Below, piece by piece: positions 18,757 through 26,885 of a stretch of 64,000 nt of DNA; the stretch's first letter is position 1, and each line of letters begins with the position of its first letter. A program made the translations under genes and the position numbers. The notes beneath the pieces were generated by a model. It saw nothing but the letters and a program-made list of their open reading frames with translations, did no database searches and had not been told where the DNA came from. The DNA is from Microcoleus vaginatus_C (lineage in GTDB: Bacteria > Cyanobacteriota > Cyanobacteriia > Cyanobacteriales > Microcoleaceae), in NCBI GenBank assembly GCA_040004035.1, contig JAMPLN010000016.1. One strand, 5' to 3'.

Positions 18757-19106
18757 AAAATTGAGAGGTTTGGTGAACTTAGTCTAGAACCGTATTTGCA
18801 CAACCGATCTTAATAGCAGCACCATTTATTTACTGCCGCTTAGCTAGGGGGAATTGATGCGGGCTATTTTAGCTGTGGTAGATGCTCGACCCCGCTCGAA
18901 TGTGAACCTAATGTTTACTCGATTAAAGTCTATTATTTTACCCATTGTCGTATTATTGTTACCATTTAGGTAAAAGTTGCAGTCTCTGGCTTCGAGAACA
19001 GCCTGATATTTGATCGCGGGGGCGAGTTTAACCCGCATGGGTCAAGCGGTTTGGAGGCAGACCAGGAAATTTGCGATCGGCACTCGCCATTTTCCGCAAG
19101 ACGTGT

Positions 19107-19112
19107 TATACT
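19107..19112 (+). promoter_or_regulatory. Likely -10 box of the tRNA-Arg gene
   Basis: TATACT lies 12 bases before the mature 5' end of the tRNA. No good -35 hexamer is seen at standard spacing, which is common for cyanobacterial promoters. Confidence 0.5.
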
Positions 19113-19124
19113 GTAAACAGTCGA

Positions 19125-19197
19125 GGGCACGTAGCTCAGTGGATAGAGCATCAGGTTCCGGTCCTGAGGGTCGGGGGTTCAAATCCCTCCGTGCTCA
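19125..19197 (+). tRNA. tRNA-Arg (anticodon CCG)
   Basis: A complete 73-base cloverleaf. Acceptor stem is GGGCACG/CGTGCTC with one G-U pair, the D arm is GCTC-GAGC, and the anticodon stem is TCAGG/CCTGA with loop TTCCGGT, placing CCG at positions 34-36 (reads CGG, Arg). The T arm has the TTCAAAT loop. The discriminator base is A, and the 3' CCA is not encoded. Confidence 0.96.
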
Positions 19198-19225
19198 TTT
19201 AAATTTATAAAATGACGGATTTTGA

Positions 19226-19257
19226 GAGACAGGGGACAAATTTTTGCCCCCTGTCTC
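19226..19257. terminator. Hairpin between tRNA-Arg and the converging diguanylate cyclase gene
   Basis: Arms GAGACAGGGG and CCCCTGTCTC are exact complements around a short A/T-rich loop. The hairpin sits between two converging genes, so it could end transcription from both sides. U-runs after the stem are weak. Confidence 0.6.
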
Positions 19258-19269
19258 AATTACTGTAAT

Positions 19270-20886
19270 TTAAGCGTCAGTGTCAAAAATCGAATCGCCG
19301 CTGTAGTCGCAGGTCGCGGACTGATTGCGCCCCTGTTTCTTGGCACGGTACAGTGAACGATCGGCGATCGCAATCAAGTCAGCCGATGATAGTTCCGACG
19401 TCGGAATCAAGTTGGCGATACCCATACTAATAGTAACAACATCGCTCACATCAGAGGTTTTGTGAGGAAGATGTAAAGCTTTAATAGCAGCGTGAATCCG
19501 TTGGGCCACCGAACTCGCTCCTTCAAGATCAGTATTAGGCAAAATGATGGCAAATTCTTCTCCGCCGTAACGCGCCACCAAATCCGCTGGACGGTACACC
19601 ACCTCTTGCACAGTCTGAGCAAGTTTGAACAGACAATCATCCCCCATTTGATGACCGTAGCAATCATTATAACGTTTGAAATAATCCACATCAAACAACA
19701 AAAGAGAAATAGGTTTTTGTTCTCGGTATAGCCGCTGCCATTCATGCTCTAAGCGGTCATTAAAACAGCGGCGATTAGCAATTTGAGTCAACCCATCAAT
19801 ATTTACCACTTGTTCTAAGAGGTGAGTAGCGCGGGCTAGCTCTTCGTTAGAGAGTGCCAGTTGTTGATTAATTTCTCTCATGCGCGCTTGGGCCTGCTGC
19901 CTTTCTGCCAATTCCTTCTGCAACTTATGAAAAATATCCGCTTGCTTAATGGCGATCGCTAACTGATTAGCAATTTGTTTAACAAGGTCAACTTCAAATT
20001 CTTCCCATTGCCGAGGAGCAGAACATTGATGAATACATAACAACCCCCACAAATCTTGTCCATTGAGCAACGGCGCAACTAAATTAGCCCGAACCGGAAA
20101 TTGTTTCCAAAGAGCGCGGCAATAGTGTTGAAGGTCAATCTTCTTGATATCTTCAACTACCTGCATTCTCCATTCTTTATATGAATCAAGACCTTGTTCA
20201 CCACCACATGGGTCGTTAAATTGATTTCTGTTTACCAATTTACATCCTTCACCTACAGATTCTGAAACAAACTCACCATATCCAAATTTACTGTCAGGAT
20301 CGAACTTAAATATGCCGACGCGCTCGGCATCAAGAAACAGGCGAATCTCCTGCGAAGCAATCTCAAAAATTGTAGACAAATCAAGAGATTGACGAATGTG
20401 TAGAGTAATTTCTTGAAGTAATATCGCCTTGTCGTACTGTTTCCGCAGAGCTATTTCCGCTTGCTTTTGGGCGAGAATAGCTGCCTCTGCTGCTTTTTTT
20501 GCTTTAATAATTTCACCTTCGTACAGGATACGCTGGCGGATACAGAGCAAGATGCAATCGTTGACGAAGTTTCCCCCCTTCTCCCGACGCCTAGCGTTGA
20601 TCAGCATAGGTATATCACTACCCTGCTTTGACCTTAATGAGAAGTAAATTTCCTCTACTTTACCGTCGAGCTTCAACAGGGGGAAGAAATGGGTTTGAAA
20701 AAAAATCCGGCTGGCCATTGGCAGAATGGAGTCCATTTTCCGTTCCCGCAGTTCATCGGTTTCGTATCCGAGTAATTGCAGTAATGTGGCGTTGACCATT
20801 AGGATCGTACCATCGTCAGCAAACGAGAGGAATCCACAGGGTGAGGTGTTGAGTAGCTCGTCTATCTGGTAGGTCATGTTTGCCAT
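19270..20886 (-). CDS. PAS-GAF-GGDEF diguanylate cyclase
   Basis: A 538-residue cytoplasmic protein predicted to make cyclic di-GMP. An N-terminal PAS domain (about 5-120) is joined by a coiled coil to a GAF domain (about 165-320). The C-terminal GGDEF domain (about 365-525) has an intact GGEEF active site and the usual DxDxFKxxND-like segment (FDVDYFKRYND). The GAF resembles the cyanobacteriochrome type (NDPC, VRANLVAPLL), but its canonical Cys-His pair reads Tyr-Cys, so bilin attachment at the usual site is unlikely. The gene starts 5 bases after an RsbQ-like hydrolase. In that family the hydrolase product is sensed by a partner PAS domain, so this PAS is the likely receiver. Confidence 0.92.
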   Translation of the reverse strand: MANMTYQIDELLNTSPCGFLSFADDGTILMVNATLLQLLGYETDELRERKMDSILPMASRIFFQTHFFPLLKLDGKVEEIYFSLRSKQGSDIPMLINARRREKGGNFVNDCILLCIRQRILYEGEIIKAKKAAEAAILAQKQAEIALRKQYDKAILLQEITLHIRQSLDLSTIFEIASQEIRLFLDAERVGIFKFDPDSKFGYGEFVSESVGEGCKLVNRNQFNDPCGGEQGLDSYKEWRMQVVEDIKKIDLQHYCRALWKQFPVRANLVAPLLNGQDLWGLLCIHQCSAPRQWEEFEVDLVKQIANQLAIAIKQADIFHKLQKELAERQQAQARMREINQQLALSNEELARATHLLEQVVNIDGLTQIANRRCFNDRLEHEWQRLYREQKPISLLLFDVDYFKRYNDCYGHQMGDDCLFKLAQTVQEVVYRPADLVARYGGEEFAIILPNTDLEGASSVAQRIHAAIKALHLPHKTSDVSDVVTISMGIANLIPTSELSSADLIAIADRSLYRAKKQGRNQSATCDYSGDSIFDTDA

Positions 20887-20891
20887 ACAAA

Positions 20892-21707
20892 TCAGGTAGT
20901 ATGAGGTGCACTCAAATACTCCTTAATCATGTCGATCGTCTCTTGTGGATGACTCAGGTGCGGGCAATGTCCCGTAGCTTTCATCAGCCGTAGCCTACTT
21001 TTAGGCAGGTGGCGGTGGAGATAATGCCCTACCTCGGTGGGAGCTACCATGTCATCTCTACATTGCAATATCAGTGAAGGTACTGACGCATTCGGTAAAT
21101 CACTGCGATTGTCAGAGTAAAAAGTCACCTCGGCAAAGCGACTTGCAACCACCGGATCGGTGGAGCAAAAGCTTGCCTCAAGTTCCTCACTTAACTCAGG
21201 ACGATCCTGATTCTGCATCACCATTGGCGCCAGAAAGCTTGCCCAACCAATGTAATTTTTCTCCATGATATCGAGGAGCTCCTCAATATCTTTGCGCTCA
21301 AACCCTCCGTAATAATTTGGTAAATCATTGATGTAGCAGGGTGAAGGCCCTACCAAAATCAAGCGATTAAAGTAATTAGGAGCTTGAATTGAGGACAGAA
21401 GGCCGATCATACTGCTGACAGAATGACCGACAAAAATCACATCCGTCAACGCCAATTCTTCACAGATATCGAGGACATCCTGAACATAGCCATTGAGGTC
21501 GCTGTACCGTTCATAACTGTAGGCACTAATATCAGACTGTCCCGAACCTACATAATCAAATAGGAGGATTTTGTAGTCCTTCTCGAAGGCCGATGTTACG
21601 AAACGCCACATATTTTGATCGCACCCAAATCCATGAGCAAACATCATGGTCTGGGTGCCTTGTCCAAACACTTTTATATTATTCCGCCGTAAAATTGTTT
21701 GAGTCAT
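20892..21707 (-). CDS. RsbQ-like alpha/beta hydrolase
   Basis: A 271-residue alpha/beta hydrolase of the RsbQ/KAI2/D14 group. The catalytic triad falls at Ser96 (VGHSVSS), Asp219 (QCRDD) and His247 (TGHCPH), the same numbers as I recall for B. subtilis RsbQ. The oxyanion segment is HGFGCDQNMW, and the cap carries FERKDIEELLD. There is no signal peptide. In Bacillus, RsbQ acts on an unknown small hydrophobic compound and activates the PAS domain of RsbP. Here the 5-base gap to a PAS-GAF-GGDEF gene suggests the same sensing module with a cyclic di-GMP output. The substrate is unknown. Confidence 0.9.
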   Translation of the reverse strand: MTQTILRRNNIKVFGQGTQTMMFAHGFGCDQNMWRFVTSAFEKDYKILLFDYVGSGQSDISAYSYERYSDLNGYVQDVLDICEELALTDVIFVGHSVSSMIGLLSSIQAPNYFNRLILVGPSPCYINDLPNYYGGFERKDIEELLDIMEKNYIGWASFLAPMVMQNQDRPELSEELEASFCSTDPVVASRFAEVTFYSDNRSDLPNASVPSLILQCRDDMVAPTEVGHYLHRHLPKSRLRLMKATGHCPHLSHPQETIDMIKEYLSAPHTT

Positions 21708-21794
21708 TTGAGCGACACGAGCATTAAATTAATTATAAGACTTTTGCGCGCTTTGATGAGGGAGGATTGCTGATTCCACATAGTGGTAGACAAC

Positions 21795-22860
21795 AATTCA
21801 GGATGTCGGATTAATTGAGTGGCAACCTCAGCAATGACCGGCTTCCTCAACATATACTGCCCAATTTCCTAGGTGCTCGCTTGTAACTATTCCCATTTCG
21901 CTGGGGTTTCCATTTCTTCGGCAATTGTGCTCAGATTTAAGCCCTGTGTGATTACAACTATGGGTTGGGCAATTCCGCGATCGCTCGCTCGGAACGCTGG
22001 CTAAATCGCGGACAAGTGAGGGATCAATTTTGAGCGACTTCACCAGAAAATTTTTCAGATTGTTAAAAACAGCATAGCCAGGCCCAAAATCATCGACATA
22101 AATCCCAATACCATGCTCGGATCATTGGCTCAAAAGATGGTAGGTAATGTCAACATTAAGCCTCATTGCCGTTCCCGTAATCTCTAGCCCTAGATATTTT
22201 GGCTTCATCTCGGTGCGCTCAACAATGCGATCGCTCTTAGCGATTAAAGTCGGTTGGCTGAGTTGACGTGCTGACAGATTCACCGTGATATTAGGCAGAA
22301 TTAGTCCTGCTGCTAGCCACTGCTGATATTGCCACCAAGCTTGCTCTAAAATCAATTTGCCCCATAGCCAAATCAATCCAGTTTTTTCGGCGATGGCAAT
22401 ACATAGATGGCAATGAATCCAACCTAGTTCAGGAGAATACCCTCCTACTATAACTTTAACACCAGCAAGGCTACCTGTTTGCGAATCGAGCTGAGGTTGA
22501 TCATACAGCAAGGATTCGCCTTCCAAGCACAATTCAAGAGATTTGCGATCGCCAGGGTATTAGATTTGGGCGAAGGTATTGTTGCTGTGTAAAAACTATA
22601 GGTATTGGGCCCAATTCCTTCACGTAATATAGGGAAATATCTGCATTTTTGAGCAATCTATCGAGATTCATTCCATCTTGTGGATATAGGGAGATGCCAA
22701 TACTGGTGGTGATGTGTAAAGAATGATTTTTTAGAATAAAATTAGTGATAATATTTTTGTAGAGGTAATCCCTCCTGGTTCCCCTAATCCAGGAATAGTA
22801 GGGATAGGCACGGCCCGGCACAAAGCTGCTAGGCTAGAAAGATTTTCTGTTATTTCGAGG
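21795..22860 (-). pseudogene. Decayed GGDEF-EAL gene
   Basis: Several frames, broken by stops and shifts, together spell the second half of a GGDEF domain and most of an EAL domain. About 22534-22821 gives ITTSIGISLYPQDG and LLKNADISLYYVKE. About 22122-22532 gives LLYDQPQLDSQTG, TVNLSARQLSQP and YLGLEITGTAM, where the EAL-type glutamate region is still readable. Below 22122 come GIGIYVDDFGPGYAVF, LKIDPSLVRDL and, after more stops, LSTIAEEMETPAKWE. The GGDEF signature half is not recognisable. It is a remnant of a c-di-GMP phosphodiesterase or dual protein, upstream of the active hydrolase/GGDEF pair on the same strand. Confidence 0.85.
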
Positions 22861-23078
22861 GTTCGATGGAGAGAGGATTTTTTGATTTTTTATACGTCAT
22901 TGAAATATACAATTTAGATGCACAACAGCTTACACCTAGATTTTTACCACAACCTATTTACTGGGATTGCTATAGCATAAGGCGCTGATACAGAAGGCAA
23001 TAAAAGCTCATATTTCAGCAATTAAGAACCTCCAAAAAATTGTCGCGGTTGCTATAAATATTCACAAACTCCTCAAAT
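22861..23078. other. A/T-rich spacer with no visible gene
   Basis: Between the decayed GGDEF-EAL gene and the kaiC terminator. I see no open frame, repeat array or conserved motif. Confidence 0.4.
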
Positions 23079-23112
23079 TAAAAAAGTTGGGTTTCCTAGC
23101 TCAACCCAACCT
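23079..23112 (-). terminator. Rho-independent terminator of kaiC
   Basis: On the minus strand the RNA would read GGTTGGGTT, an 8-base loop, AAACCCAAC, then six Us. It starts about 30 bases after the kaiC stop and probably ends the kai transcript. Confidence 0.8.
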
Positions 23113-23143
23113 ACTTTTAACAACGATGAATTACTGTTAACTC

Positions 23144-24706
23144 TCAAATATCCTCATCGTCTGGACCTTGCACACCCTGGAGAATCCGCGATAGCTCACT
23201 CTTCTCATTAATCGTAATCCGAGTCGGAGAACCGCTGATAATCCGTTCGTAACCACGGAACGAATCTTTAATTTGTGGGCCTCTTTCAGTAATTGTGTAT
23301 TCCCGAATTCCTTTGTCATGCCACGAACCGCGCATCTTAAACACATTAATTGCCCGCGACATTTCTCCTCGAATCTCTACATACTGCAGCATAATAATCG
23401 TGTCAGTAATCGTAGAGATATGGGAGTCCGTAATCGAATTAGAACCCATAAACTGGTCGCTTGTATTCGTAAAAAAGCCGGTTATTTCTTCCTGCTTCGC
23501 AAAACCTGTCACTCCGATCACAAATTGCCTGAAAGCATTATTGCTGACACCCCTAGCTAAGGCAGACAGCGAGTCTATAGCAATTCGAGAAGGTTTGAAC
23601 TCAGCAATTTCTGATTTAATAGTCTGCAAGTGGTCTTCCAAACCGGCAGATTCCGGGTAAGTACACAGCAGCTTCAGCATTCCTTTCTGTTCCATTTCCT
23701 CAAAATCAATGCCCCAAGAATAAGCATTGCGGAACAACTGAGCCCGCGACTCTTCATAGGCAAAAAGCAGCGCCCGATTACCGTTCATACAAGCATTCTG
23801 CAAGAACTTGCTCACCAACAGCGTTTTGCCGGTTCCCGTTGCACCCGTAGCCAAAATAATCGAGTCTTTGAAAAAGCCGCCGCCGCACATCTCGTCGAGA
23901 GTTTTATCGCCTGAAGAAACCCGCACGTTGGAAGACTTTTGAGTTAATCGCATCGCCCCCAATGGGAAAATATTAATTCCGTCATTAGTCATAGTAAAAG
24001 GATATTCGCCCTTCATGTGAGTTGTACCCCGCAACTTCAAAATTTCGATGGTGCGGCGGCGGCGTTCTCCTTCCAATACGTTGCGAACAATCACCACATT
24101 ATCCGACACAAACTCTTCCACTCCAAACCGAGCAACCGGGCCGTATTCTTCCACCCGTTCCGTCGTCATAACTGTAGTTGCTCCGACTTGTTTGAGGCGT
24201 GCAACTAAGCGAAAAATTTCTCGGCGCACCACCGATGCAGCATCGTACTGCTGAAATACGGCGGTCACTGAATCTATAGAAACCCGCTTGGCTTTGTACT
24301 TGCGAATGGCGTACTGGATTCGCTCGATTAAGGCAGATAAATCAAAATTCCCTACGATATCTTGACCTTCCGGGTCCGGGGAAGCGTCCAAAATAAATAG
24401 CTTGCCTTCCTCGATTAACTGTGCCAGATCCCAACCGAAACTGCAAGCATTTTTAATAATATCTGCTGGAGATTCTTCAAAAGTTACGAACACTCCAGCT
24501 TCGTCAAAATGGGTAATTCCGTTATAGAGAAATTGTACGGCAAATAAAGTTTTTCCCGTTCCTGACGTGCCGCTGACTAGGGTGGTTCTGCCGAGCGGCA
24601 TTCCGCCGTGACTGATGTCATCAAAACCCTCAATCATCGTGCGAATTTTTTCAACTCCTGCCGTTCCCAATCCTTCTCGTTGAACCGTTTGACTAATTTC
24701 ATTCAT
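23144..24706 (-). CDS. kaiC: Circadian clock ATPase/kinase KaiC
   Basis: Core clock protein: a double RecA-fold ATPase that forms hexamers and cycles through autophosphorylation. The longest frame begins with TTG; I prefer the ATG five codons in, which gives 520 residues. In that numbering the CI Walker A (GTSGTGKT) lies near 46-53, and the CI catalytic pair is Glu77-Glu78 (TFEES). The CII Walker A is GATGTGKT, and the phosphosites in SHISTITD are Ser431 and Thr432, exactly the textbook S. elongatus positions. The C-terminal tail (SGSPTRITINEKSELSRIL) that KaiA grips is intact. It is last in kaiA-kaiB-kaiC, about 350 bases after kaiB, so it may have its own promoter as well. An intrinsic terminator follows. 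Confidence 0.98.
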   Translation of the reverse strand: MNEISQTVQREGLGTAGVEKIRTMIEGFDDISHGGMPLGRTTLVSGTSGTGKTLFAVQFLYNGITHFDEAGVFVTFEESPADIIKNACSFGWDLAQLIEEGKLFILDASPDPEGQDIVGNFDLSALIERIQYAIRKYKAKRVSIDSVTAVFQQYDAASVVRREIFRLVARLKQVGATTVMTTERVEEYGPVARFGVEEFVSDNVVIVRNVLEGERRRRTIEILKLRGTTHMKGEYPFTMTNDGINIFPLGAMRLTQKSSNVRVSSGDKTLDEMCGGGFFKDSIILATGATGTGKTLLVSKFLQNACMNGNRALLFAYEESRAQLFRNAYSWGIDFEEMEQKGMLKLLCTYPESAGLEDHLQTIKSEIAEFKPSRIAIDSLSALARGVSNNAFRQFVIGVTGFAKQEEITGFFTNTSDQFMGSNSITDSHISTITDTIIMLQYVEIRGEMSRAINVFKMRGSWHDKGIREYTITERGPQIKDSFRGYERIISGSPTRITINEKSELSRILQGVQGPDDEDI

Positions 24707-25053
24707 GTCGATTTTTGTCAACTCTCAGTATTCTTTAGTTGTCACTCATTAACCGCCGATCATGAGTCTTTGTACCCAGCTTTTAGTTTTGGCTCTTGCT
24801 CAATAACTAATGACTGCTGACTGCTGACTAATGACCCCCGCCCAAAAACCGATACCGTGCCACGTACTCCTGTCGTGGAAAGATAAAAATTTTAGACTTT
24901 TGTTCAACCTCCCAGATTCATCTGTTGAGTAAATCTAAAATATAAAATCGTTCGACTGAGCGCGACTCGACGCTTCGACGCTCGCGCTCGCCGAACGTTT
25001 CACGCCAAACCGAAGTCTCAAATCTAAAATCGACTGACTCTCACCTGATTATC
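24707..25053. other. kaiB-kaiC intergenic region
   Basis: About 350 bases, long for an operon spacer. It contains GACTGCTGACTGCTGACTAATGA-type short direct repeats near 24810, two TAAAATCG-ended repeats (near 24940 and 25022) and a CpG-rich segment of repeated GACGCT/CTCGCG words (about 24958-24998). A separate kaiC promoter could lie here, but I cannot point to one. Confidence 0.45.
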
Positions 25054-25368
25054 TTATGAATTCAGGTCTTCTTCGCGAAGTTCTTCATAGAGCAAGTCTA
25101 ATCCTATCAGAACTTTCTCGCGATCGGACAAATCGCCAATAATTTTTCGTACCGGCGGCGGCAGGATTTTGGCCAGCGTTGGGGTTGCCAATATTTTGTC
25201 CTCTTCTGCTAGCTGAGGGTTTTTGAGAACATCTATGACTTTCAGCGCGTAGACGCCTTGAAATTCTTGTTCTAGGATGTCCTTTAGGGTTTTCAAAGCT
25301 CGCACGGAGTTGGGAGTATTCCCCGCAACGTACAGCTTCAGAACGTAGGTTTTCTTCAGAGGACTCAT
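25054..25368 (-). CDS. kaiB: Circadian clock protein KaiB
   Basis: A 104-residue thioredoxin-like fold-switching protein that binds phosphorylated KaiC and sequesters KaiA. It shows KTYVLKLYVAGNTPNS at the N terminus, LKVIDVLKNPQLAEEDKI in the middle and TPTLAKILPPPVRKIIGDLSD across the fold-switch region, all typical. The start is ATG. It lies between kaiA (188 bases upstream) and kaiC on the same strand. The C-terminal acidic tail is present. No anomaly. Confidence 0.98.
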   Translation of the reverse strand: MSPLKKTYVLKLYVAGNTPNSVRALKTLKDILEQEFQGVYALKVIDVLKNPQLAEEDKILATPTLAKILPPPVRKIIGDLSDREKVLIGLDLLYEELREEDLNS

Positions 25369-25556
25369 GAACTTTTTTAAATGTTGAGTATTAGTTGCCA
25401 GATGTTAGTTGTAGTTGTTATTTGTCTTAAATCCGCTGTTCTTTGTTATTTTATAATAATTTCCGCCTCGCCCTCGCGCGGCCGTTTGTCGGCTCCTTTC
25501 TTTTTTGTTAGATTCTACCTTCTACCTTTTCTTTCTTAAATTATGCCGAATCCCTT

Positions 25557-26489
25557 CTACATTCTACCTTGAGAGGTTTCTTTCGGAATCGATCGCCGAT
25601 ACATCTCGCACATATGAGCGATCGCGTCAATCAGGGTCAAGCGGTAATCGAGCAATATTTCCTCGCTGCGCCCTTCTATTTTTAGCTGTTTAGCAAACTC
25701 GTCCATCAATTCCATGTGAATTTCTACAATTTGAGTCACGGGAACGTCAGCAAAAAAAGCTAAATTCACAAATTCATCTATTTGATTGTTGACCGCAGTA
25801 TCTTGAGAAAAATAATTCAAAACGATGTCGCGATAACTCGACTTGAGTTGCTCCAAAAACTTTTGTTTCTCTGGTCCCGACAGATTTCTCAAAAAAATGT
25901 GGGAATTTCTTTTATAATACACACCTAAGTATCCTAATCGCTCCCGTAATTTTTCCGCCAGCCGCCGCTGCTGTCGGCTGAGCAAACTTTGAGCAGTCAA
26001 TTGGGCTGTCGCATCGACCGTTACGGATTGATAATTGACAGGAACCGGAGTTGAAAGCTTCAGAAATTGTGCGATCGCCCGATCGATACCTGCAGCTATT
26101 TCGCTCGATCGAGCGATTGCCAGTTGCACCTCACCAGGGTGATAAAAAAAAGCACAGCTTTCGTCTTGACTCTTGTTGGCGGTACTGGCTGCGGCCTCAA
26201 AACCATCTGAATATGGTGCTTCGGGCCTGCCATGTTGCGCGTGAGGCGAAAAAATCACAGCAGGCAAAAAGAGCGATCGTTCTTGCAGCTTGCCCAGAAG
26301 CGATCGCAGATCCCCATCCATCTCCAAAACCAAACAATCAAGGTGATAATTGTGCTTAAGGAACCCCAAAAGCTCCACTGCCGACTTAATGTGCGTTAAA
26401 GCATAGCGTTCGCCTCTCAAAAGCTCGATCGCAGAGGCTGCGATTTCCTCAGAGCGGACAAAAATACCGATAGAAAGTTGAGGAAGCAA
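25557..26489 (-). CDS. kaiA: Circadian clock protein KaiA
   Basis: Stimulates KaiC autophosphorylation. It is full length (310 residues in this frame), unlike the short KaiA of some Nostocales. The N-terminal pseudoreceiver (about 1-135) starts LPQLSIGIFVRSEE. The C-terminal four-helix domain has ERLGYLGVYYKR, FVNLAFFADVPVTQIVEIHMELMDEFAK and LLDYRLTLIDAIAHMCEMYRR (split here for length), the dimer and KaiC-binding surface. The start is unclear. The TTG used here aligns with the S. elongatus N terminus, but a strong AAGGAG site lies about 60 bases upstream, with an in-frame CTG nine bases after it. An extension of 16 residues is therefore possible. It is the first gene of the kai cluster, divergent from a hybrid kinase. 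Confidence 0.96.
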   Translation of the reverse strand: MLPQLSIGIFVRSEEIAASAIELLRGERYALTHIKSAVELLGFLKHNYHLDCLVLEMDGDLRSLLGKLQERSLFLPAVIFSPHAQHGRPEAPYSDGFEAAASTANKSQDESCAFFYHPGEVQLAIARSSEIAAGIDRAIAQFLKLSTPVPVNYQSVTVDATAQLTAQSLLSRQQRRLAEKLRERLGYLGVYYKRNSHIFLRNLSGPEKQKFLEQLKSSYRDIVLNYFSQDTAVNNQIDEFVNLAFFADVPVTQIVEIHMELMDEFAKQLKIEGRSEEILLDYRLTLIDAIAHMCEMYRRSIPKETSQGRM

Positions 26490-26885
26490 AGCTGTAGGTG
26501 CACCACCTAAGTTGCCTGAAAGTGCTGGATCGCTCAGAGTTGATATCTCCTTTACAAAAAACTTAACATTTTAACAATCATCTCAACATTTATTTTAACC
26601 AATCTTAACCGCAAAATAAGTGATGCGCTTCTAGCAGAGGAAGAATCAAAGTGTACTCCTTGGTTGTTGTGTCAAGCACCCTGAGCGTGATTTCTGCAAT
26701 TAAGCTTAAGCCTTAAAATAATTGCTAGTCGCCTCAAATCAGGCGTAGGCATCGAACTCCCCGGTCTCGGTGCGGATACCGAGCCTGATAGCGAACTGAT
26801 ATAAAACAAATAAGATACAGAAATTCGCAGCTACATTGAGCATCAAAAATATTACTGCTCTCGCGAGCAGACTCTCAGGTTTGTT
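26490..26885. promoter_or_regulatory. Divergent region between kaiA and the hybrid kinase
   Basis: A 396-base spacer that must hold the kai promoter and that of the plus-strand kinase. AAGGAG for kaiA lies at 26547-26552 (minus strand). A 68-codon minus-strand frame with one hydrophobic segment (LARAVIFLMLNVAANFCILF) covers part of it and runs into the kinase start; I do not call it a gene. No clear -35/-10 pair was seen. Confidence 0.5.

Noticed and set aside
19900..20400. GAF domain of the diguanylate cyclase as a cyanobacteriochrome
   Set aside because: The Cys-His attachment pair is Tyr-Cys here when aligned on VRANLV, so standard bilin binding is unlikely despite the NDPC motif.
23144..24721. 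TTG as the kaiC start, five codons upstream of ATG
   Set aside because: The ATG gives the family N terminus and puts catalytic and phosphorylation residues at the standard numbers; TTG is not needed.
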